Source of the DNA: Seminavis robusta | Lineage: Eukaryota > Bacillariophyta > Bacillariophyceae > Naviculales > Naviculaceae | Length of the DNA: 64,000 nt | Assembly (NCBI GenBank): GCA_903772945.1 | Contig: CAICTM010000135.1 | Span: 1-64,000 of the forward strand | Direction of reading: 5' to 3' | In this document: positions 57,919-64,000 of the stretch, piece by piece | Layout of the letters: each line of letters begins with the position of its first letter | How positions within the stretch are numbered: the first letter of the stretch is position 1 | Position numbers and translations under genes: made by a program | Notes under the pieces: generated by a model | Told to the model about the DNA's origin: nothing | The model's database searches: none | Seen by the model: only the letters and a program-made list of their open reading frames with translations

Positions 57919-59031
57919 TTACAAGGCCGACGTTGATGACGAAAAAGACTCTTGGTGTTGTTGTTGTTGCACCTGTACTTGTTGTTGTTGTTGTTGTTGT
58001 TGTTGCAACCGTGGCTGTGATGATGGTTTCTTTTTCGGTTGTTTCTTGGCAGCAACAACGAAGACTTGTCGACAACAAGGACACGAATGTTGTTTGCGTC
58101 GGCGTGCGGCAAACCAATCGAGAAGACAATCCAAATGAAAGGAATGACAGCATTGGGGATTGGTAGACCATACAACGGATTGGGAAGGTTCGTAATTGTG
58201 CAGACAAATGGCACACAGCCCATAGACTGTGCGAGTAGTAGTACATGTAGTAGTAGTAGTATTGTCCACCATACATCCTGGAGGCGGTATCCTCCAAGAA
58301 TCAACACTCCTAGACGTGGCAGCTACTTTTTGTGGATTGTTGTCCGGTTTCACTACAATGGTGGTTTTGGCATGTTCTGAAGGTTCGCCAATCACTTTAT
58401 CTTCTTCTCTTAGCGTCTATTATAGTAGTGAAAAATGGAACATGAAAAGAGTGAGACAATTGATGATTGATTCCCAAAGAAATCCCCACATTATCAACGT
58501 GTTTTTCGTACGTACCATGGTATACTGTGCCAACCGGTGTTTCCATCTCCGCCGTCGCTTCTTCATACAATACAGATCGTAATGTTCTTTTTTGAAGCGT
58601 TCGTTCCTCCAGGTCCGAATCCACGAAAACAAATAGAGAATGGCGGGAACCACCAACCCCAACAACGTCGACATAAACCAGGCAATGGCCGCCGTCCAAT
58701 GACGACCCGGATCCGTCTCGGCGGCACCTTTCAACAGTGCATTCCAGCAAATCAACGACAGACTCTTGTCAGTTTCGATTTGTTGTTGCATCATATTACC
58801 GATCGAACAGGTATTCGAAGAAGCGCCAGCTGCCATGACACTGCACACGCCATTACTATTGTTCGTCGGATGCGTTTCTCCCCAAATGGTACTCAAAACA
58901 ACATAAATCGATGTCAGTGGCGTCACACTAAAGGACATGAAAAAGAAGGACAACCATCGCAAGTGATGCAGATTCACATGCATCGATGCTTCCAGGATAT
59001 CTGTAAATGTAGGAATGCGTATGCGTGCCAT
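57919..59031 (-). CDS. Membrane RING-H2 finger E3 ubiquitin ligase
   Basis: Two exons on the minus strand: 59031-58516 and 58416-57919, 337 residues. The 99-bp intron (GTACGT donor, ATAATAG acceptor) keeps the frame; without it the helices and the RING would be on separate frames. Exon 1 encodes a membrane part: one helix near residues 24-50 (HLRWLSFFFMSFSVTPLTSI), an outer Cys-containing loop, a second helix near 113-140 (WTAAIAWFMSTLLGLVVPAI) and a basic cytoplasmic stretch. Exon 2 begins acidic/polar and contains a RING-H2 finger, LCAICLHNYEPSQSVV...CCHSFHLDCLLDWF...HSCPCCRQVF, with C-x2-C, C-H-x2-H-x2-C and C-x2-C in the right order. The tail is basic then Gln-rich. It should bind an E2 and ubiquitinate membrane-linked targets. 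The start is the first ATG. Confidence 0.85.
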
Positions 59032-61116
59032 GGTTGTACTGTTTGCACTAGTAGCTAGCTAGCCAGGAGGCAATCACCTATGATAGAAGAGTGCGACGTC
59101 AAGACAACCCAAGCAAGAAGTTAGTGAGTTCTTGTGGAGTGGAACAAGAACATCAACAGCGATAACATCAATCAACCTGTGAGCACCAGCTAAATAGATC
59201 TACTATGCCCACCGGCACAATTCAAAACGGACGCCAACGATTGCATTCATTCAAACGTTGTGTTTGGTTGTTTGAGGAGCCAATCAAAAATAAATAGACA
59301 ACGTGGAGCTTCTCTCAAAACTCGTTGGAAAGATTTAAAGGTCCCTTGTCCATAAATAGTTTTGCGTCAACTCCTCCTATTATTTCGCAACACAGCGAGA
59401 ACTTGGAAAGACTTAAAGTCGACTTGTCCATCGGAGATGTGTTATTGGGTGACTTTAACCCTATATTTACCTCAACTACTCTCCTAAAACTGGCCTTCGG
59501 CATGAAGTTTCGTCAAGCATTGGCCGAATTGGCGGCCATTCGTCGAGAGCTTTCAAGGTCCTACAGCTGCTTCGGCTACCGGTACCGCTAGCTAGAGTAG
59601 GCACAGAAGTTGGTCAGTGCATTCACATGCTTCCAAAATAGGGCAGGGTAGTGGCGTCGAGGTCAAGGGATTCGATTCGATTCGATTCGTTTCAAGATTG
59701 ATTCTCATCACAGCCCTAATAACCCGACAAGCCTCCCAATTGACGAGCGACAAGGCCTACTACAAACTACCTACGATAGTGGCTAGCGCCACAGTGTTTG
59801 TACAGGGCAGGGCAGGGTGGTCTGGTACATACATGTACCAGTAGCGACGATCGGGTCTCTAGCTAGGTACCTGGTCCTAGCTCGGATACGCGGAAGCACT
59901 TTGACAGGGCGGGGGTGCGTGCAATATCTTCATTTGCCGCCACTGCAGCAAGTGGTGCGCCGCCACCCCAGCCAATCCACTCGACAAGCAGCGCTAGTAC
60001 CGTACGGTACGGCGGTCCGCCCTTACGGTGTGGCTGGCACAAGCTCATGAGATGGTGGCTTATTGTAAGGCAAGCAAAGCCCAGAAACTCCCCAAAGCGA
60101 TTTGAGAGAATGATGCAGAGGACATCGGAGGGTTGTCATCATCTCCTTCGGAGTCGCTCGCACCTGAGAGCCTGAGAGGACACCTGAAGCATGAAGAAAG
60201 CAACTGAGGACAACATTAAAAAAGCAGGTCTCACGATAAATTAATTGTCCTCTACTGGCTAGCGAGAAAGTAAGCTTCTTGTGCGACAATACTACTATGA
60301 TAGCCAGAACTTTGCCCATACCGGTAGAGATGGAGCCGCCCGGTTGTAGCGGGGGCTGTCTACCGTGCCGTATAGTCCTGTTACTAGAATCGAGGCGAAG
60401 ATTGATCCTACCGGTGCTCGGCGTCGAGCCAAACAGAGCACCTAAAGGGAACAACTCAACGAAGAAGCAAACAAAACCCATAGCTATGGGCATCGACTCT
60501 CGCGGGGCTGCGGATCAGCGGGGCTTCTCTCGTCTCTTGTTACGGTCCATCGGGACGACTCAGGTGCATCCAAGAATAGTAGCAACACAGTTACTCCCAC
60601 ATGTTTCTTAGAAGAAGTAACCCTTGCTGCCTGCCTTTCTCGTATTGGGAAGGAAAGAAACAACTCGGAAGACGACCGACCAGCTGTTGAAGTCCTGAGA
60701 AACACTGAAAAATCATGGCCCTTGCAATCTGTTAGATGCTGACCACTGTAAGTGAAGTGGTTTTGTTCCATGGTATCTTTCCAACAACCTTCGAAACCAG
60801 CATGTTCAATTATTTACCTAAGATATCCTTCATCCTTTGGTAGACAAGACTTCTAAAGATCCTGTCCGTTGCTCTGCCATGTGGGAAATCCCGGAGCGCA
60901 GGAATTTTGAGTATCGTAGATTTTAGGCCACAAAGCACGCCATCCCGCACGGATGTCCCACAACCTCTTCTCGTCATTCTTCCCACCACAAAACTTTGGC
61001 TCGTTGCAGAGTTCGACAAAATTACCAAACTGTCATAAACAGACAAGCCGAGAGAAGAATTCGCTTCCTCATCAAGCAAGTCAACAACAAAAACAAGACG
61101 AGTGCTTTTGCTGAAG
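59032..61116. other. Gene-poor region
   Basis: 2.1 kb without a confident gene. A plus-strand frame around 59325-59590 reads LERFKGPLSINSF...LERLKVDLSIGDVL, an internally repeated peptide that could be a gene relic. A GATTCG tandem lies at 59669-59689. ACCGGTA units occur at 59578-59588 and 60320-60326. Confidence 0.4.
59669..59689. repeat. GATTCG tandem microsatellite
   Basis: Four consecutive GATTC units joined by G. Shorter GAATC/GATTC runs are scattered through the gaps of the window (for example 19364-19396, 21117-21124, 44596-44614, 53753-53765, 54684-54700). Confidence 0.75.
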
Positions 61117-62247
61117 ATGGTGTCTTATTCAAATCTGTGTTTGCTCTTGGCGGCAACGCCAGCGATGGGAGCATCACTTCGAAAACTCCAGAACAGCAGT
61201 TTTGTCCCGTTGTGCGAAGGTGATCAGCTTGTTGCCGTTGCCAATGGCTGCTTGGACGCTACAGAATGCCAACAGGCTGTAGAGCAAATGGGATTGAAGC
61301 TCGGAAACCCAGAATTTCCGTTCGCAGGCCCCTGGGCCGACAAGGGATGCTACTTCTATCCCCCTGACCACCCTCTTTACCCCAACGAGGCGTACTATGG
61401 AGCCCAAGGCACCTGTTCCGAGCTGCGAATGAAACCAGAAGCCGGAGCTGAACGAGTGAGCTGTGATGGAACCACCTCTCCCCCCTTTGATCCTACGCTA
61501 TGCCCAGGAGAACTTTGCGTCACCGTGGACGGTTGCCGTGAAGCTGCTCTTGCAATGGGTTTGGAGCTCGGCAATCGCGAATATTCATTTGAAGGCGAAT
61601 ACCAAATCAAAGGATGCCACTATTTCTCTGCTACAGACCTAGAGTACCCCAACCAAGCGTACTGGGGAACTGGAGCCAGTATTTGCGGCCAGCTCCGTGC
61701 GGAACCCACTGATGGATCGATTCGTCTTGGATGTGCGGCAGAGGAGGAGGCAGTTGAAGAGTCGGAGCCCGAGCAAGAACCAGAGCCGGAGCCACAACCA
61801 GAGCCCGAGCAGGAGGAAGAAGAGGAAGTGGAAGAGCCCGAGCCGGAGGAAGAAGAAGAAGTGGAAGAGCCCGAGCCAGAGGAAGAGGAGGAAGTTGAAG
61901 AGCCGGCCCCCGAGCCCGAGGAAGAACCAGAGGAAGAGGAAGAACCCGAAGAGCAACCAGGACAAGGACAAGGACCCGGCCAAGGTCCAGGACAGGGACA
62001 AGGCCCAGGACAAGGAGCAAAGCCAGGTCCCAATGATGAGGACGAGGAGATTGACACGGAGTTCCCACCTGTGTTGGGAAACGCAACAATTGACGACGTC
62101 AACGCCACGGAGACTTTCGGAAACGAAACTGAGCCACCACGGGGCCAGCCCGTTATTGCAGCGCTTGAGACTACCAGCGCTGCACCGGTCAAGAGTGTCG
62201 TGACTGGTTTTGTTCTTGCAGTCTTCACAGCCATTTCCTTCTTGTAA
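61117..62247 (+). CDS. Surface protein with duplicated Cys domain and Glu/Pro and Gly/Gln/Pro repeats
   Basis: 376 residues from the first ATG in frame (61117). Signal peptide: SNLCLLLAATPAMG. Two tandem domains of about 80 residues follow. Copy 1: EQMGLKLGNPEFPFAGPWAD, KGCYFYPPDHPLYPNEAYYG, CSELRMKPEAG. Copy 2: LAMGLELGNREYSFEGEYQI, KGCHYFSATDLEYPNQAYWG, CGQLRAEPTDG. The Cys positions match in both. Then comes an acidic Glu/Pro repeat region (units of EEEEEVEEPEPE), a neutral GQGPGQ repeat stretch, an acidic Asn/Thr-rich part with glycosylation sites and a hydrophobic end (VVTGFVLAVFTAISFL) of GPI type. Probably a cell-wall or surface protein; the extended repeats act as a spacer and could bind divalent cations. 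No enzyme motif. Confidence 0.75.
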   Translation: MVSYSNLCLLLAATPAMGASLRKLQNSSFVPLCEGDQLVAVANGCLDATECQQAVEQMGLKLGNPEFPFAGPWADKGCYFYPPDHPLYPNEAYYGAQGTCSELRMKPEAGAERVSCDGTTSPPFDPTLCPGELCVTVDGCREAALAMGLELGNREYSFEGEYQIKGCHYFSATDLEYPNQAYWGTGASICGQLRAEPTDGSIRLGCAAEEEAVEESEPEQEPEPEPQPEPEQEEEEEVEEPEPEEEEEVEEPEPEEEEEVEEPAPEPEEEPEEEEEPEEQPGQGQGPGQGPGQGQGPGQGAKPGPNDEDEEIDTEFPPVLGNATIDDVNATETFGNETEPPRGQPVIAALETTSAAPVKSVVTGFVLAVFTAISFL

Positions 62248-62761
62248 TTGTGTCAATCTACCAGCTTGGCCAATAGAGTTTCTGGGCGGCTACCCTAATA
62301 TTTTGTTGTTGATAACAGTACGAGCTTCATGTTTTATCTAGTTATGATTAGGTTTTGCTTGTACACAGGGTTTCTCGCTGCGCTAGCTAGTAACCACTTC
62401 GCCCTTGCTCCCACCATCGCATTTGAGACCCTGGTTGGCAGTGGTCCACATTGTGCAAGACATCAATGGTTGGGAGAGCAGTGACACCAGCGAGAACGGC
62501 CAGACGCACGAGACCCCAAGCCAATGGCAACCGCATGAGCTACACTGAGTTGTTCTTAGCTCCCATGCAGGTAGGGCGAGAATAAGGCAGAGCCTGCTCT
62601 CAACAAGGAGGCAGCGGTAATAGTTACGGCAAGTTGAGTCATAAACGTGATTTTGCAATAGCTAGTTTTGCCCCAGCGACGGTCAGTTTCCCCATTTTCT
62701 TCCCCTGCACTGATACAGCAGTTTCGGTGACGCTTCAGTATACCAAAGCAGTTGATTCGAT
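62248..62761. other. Convergent 3' spacer
   Basis: No gene is seen between the surface protein (+) and the acidic protein (-). Confidence 0.4.
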
Positions 62762-64000
62762 TCAAATGGGAGCCAATAACTCCCGAACATAGATTCTGTC
62801 ATGGTATCCAGTGGACTCCTGTACAACAGCTGATGGACTGATGCAGGTTGTCTCCTCATTGTCAGAGTCTTCATCAAAAACAACAATGCCTTCATCCGAA
62901 ATCTGCAAGTCTTCACTATCTTCAGAGGAGTATCCATGCTCGTCCATGTGGCTCTCATTGTCAGCATCAGAGCTGCTGGTGCAATCACTGACAGTCTCCT
63001 CTTCCGAGTAATCATCTTCCGAGTAATCGTCTCCGTCGTCATCGTCATCATCATCGTCGTCATTGTCATCGTCATCATCGCTAGCGTCGCTGTTTTCATC
63101 CAGGTCTTCCAATTCCGAATCGTCAACTTCAAAATCAACGTGATTCTCCAGATCCGAATCATCAGCATCGGAGGAGACCTCGTCGTCAATGTATTCCTCA
63201 TCAGACGAATCCTCGTCAGACGAAACCTTGCCTCCAGATGTGTGTGTGGCATCGGTTTCCGTGGAAATAAGTTTATGTTGTCGTGTCTCTCCAATGACGG
63301 ATGCCGAGCCTTTCGGTTCTTCTTCCAATGCATCAAAGAATAGCAACCCATCCACCAAAATTTGACCAGCATTGCTTCCATCTACGATGTTTCCCTCATA
63401 GGGAGCTGTGTCGTCTGTAGTTTGTGATGGTGCCTTCTTTCGTTCAAAGCTATACTTGGATTCTGCCTTGGCAAGTTCCTTTAGCAAAAGCTGAAACGAT
63501 TTCTCGTGAGACGTTTCATCATTGTCAGTCTCGACATGCCATTCCAAACCATACACCTTGTGTGCAATCCCCAATCCCTTGGCTGCATGCTCTACTTGGC
63601 CGGGGACAATGGTGTGAACGATTTCATTCTGCTCCTCGCAAACTGCACATGCATGTGGACGTGCTGAGCGGTATGATGGAGGTGGGACATCCCGCATGGT
63701 TTGCACTCCGTGCAGATTCTGTCGGGCGCCAGGATCATTTTGGATTTCATCGTGCACGAGACGAACACATCCAGGCCATAGGAGCATAATGATCAGCTGT
63801 ACCAGTTGTGCCCAAACCAAATCAAACATAGCATTGTCCATTTTTGTGATGCCGGCCGCGTATGCCAATCGACGGACAATTTGGAAGCGCTTGGTCTCGT
63901 CAAAGTTCACCCCAGAGTCAATTGCAGCTTTCACAGCTGGAAGGGGTGACAAACCAAGGAGCTTGAGTCCCGGATATATAGTTCCTGAAGTCTTGACATC
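62762..64000 (-). CDS. Acidic protein of unknown function (cut by right edge)
   Basis: 412 codons are visible; the frame is open to the window edge and no ATG is seen upstream, so the N-terminus lies outside. The first visible 100 residues are helical and hydrophobic (IVRRLAYAAGITKMDNAMFD, LVWAQLVQLIIMLLWPGCVR), followed by a Cys pair (HACAVCEEQNE), a mixed region (KVYGLEWHVETDNDE) and then a very acidic low-complexity half: Asp/Ser/Glu runs with SSDEDSSDEEYIDDEV and long Asp stretches. It ends with DRIYVRELLAPI. No family recognised; such Asp runs are common in nuclear or chromatin-linked proteins, but this is only a guess. The C-terminus is complete. Confidence 0.6.
   Translation of the reverse strand, partial: DVKTSGTIYPGLKLLGLSPLPAVKAAIDSGVNFDETKRFQIVRRLAYAAGITKMDNAMFDLVWAQLVQLIIMLLWPGCVRLVHDEIQNDPGARQNLHGVQTMRDVPPPSYRSARPHACAVCEEQNEIVHTIVPGQVEHAAKGLGIAHKVYGLEWHVETDNDETSHEKSFQLLLKELAKAESKYSFERKKAPSQTTDDTAPYEGNIVDGSNAGQILVDGLLFFDALEEEPKGSASVIGETRQHKLISTETDATHTSGGKVSSDEDSSDEEYIDDEVSSDADDSDLENHVDFEVDDSELEDLDENSDASDDDDDNDDDDDDDDDGDDYSEDDYSEEETVSDCTSSSDADNESHMDEHGYSSEDSEDLQISDEGIVVFDEDSDNEETTCISPSAVVQESTGYHDRIYVRELLAPI

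Noticed and set aside
1-64000. CRISPR arrays, bacterial operons, LTR elements, viral genes
   Set aside because: None seen: no regular spacer-repeat array, no clustered Shine-Dalgarno-led genes, no gag-pol or capsid-like frames.

Overview
The window looks like nuclear DNA of a diatom, probably a raphid pennate; this is an inference from gene content, not from a database search. The grounds are: short GT-AG introns of about 65-150 bp; class III nucleotide cyclase-phosphodiesterase fusions; signal peptides followed directly by Phe, as in diatom plastid import; acidic or Cys-repeat secreted proteins; and intergenic DNA full of CTAG and ACCGGTAC palindromes. No rRNA, tRNA, CRISPR array or bacterial operon was seen. 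Genes are mostly single units separated by 0.5-2.7 kb.

Left part (1-22 kb): an acidic protein of unknown role (1459-2310, -), an exostosin-like type II membrane glycosyltransferase (3866-5257, +), a probable plastid coiled-coil protein (5914-6720, -), a seven-helix receptor (7522-9033, +), a degenerate fatty-acid-elongase-like membrane protein with a long polar tail (9966-12137, -), a three-exon gene of unknown role (13348-14541, +), a secreted NTF2-like protein (14957-15523, +), an Mpv17/PMP22 channel protein with one intron (17831-18769, +) and a UBA-tailed protein (19664-20911, -).

Middle (23-42.3 kb) is the most interesting stretch. Three genes within 19 kb carry cyclic-nucleotide domains: a 17-exon CHASE-TM-class III cyclase-PDE receptor (23667-28607), an intracellular protein with the class II (ExoY/CyaA/edema-factor type) nucleotidyl-cyclase fold signature (34756-36693), and an intron-less class C GPCR fused to a cyclic-nucleotide phosphodiesterase (38202-42296). 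The unrelated receptor at 7522 adds a fourth possible signalling component. Between them lie a tandem pair of secreted Cys/Gly-rich paralogues (29840-32349) and a SLC35F-like transporter (32815-34149). A LINE-like remnant sits just upstream of the GPCR-PDE gene.

Right part (42.3-64 kb): gene-poor, partly AT-rich DNA with two small head-to-head proteins of similar N-terminus; a two-ORF convergent DNA-transposon-like unit (47652-51530); two GPI-type surface proteins built from internal duplications (52587-53528, 61117-62247); a second probable plastid coiled-coil protein (56339-57406); a membrane RING-H2 ubiquitin ligase with one intron (57919-59031, -); and an acidic protein cut by the right edge.

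Exon models were built by hand from GT/AG sites, reading-frame continuity and conserved domain order. Domain names come from motif recognition by eye and need profile searches.
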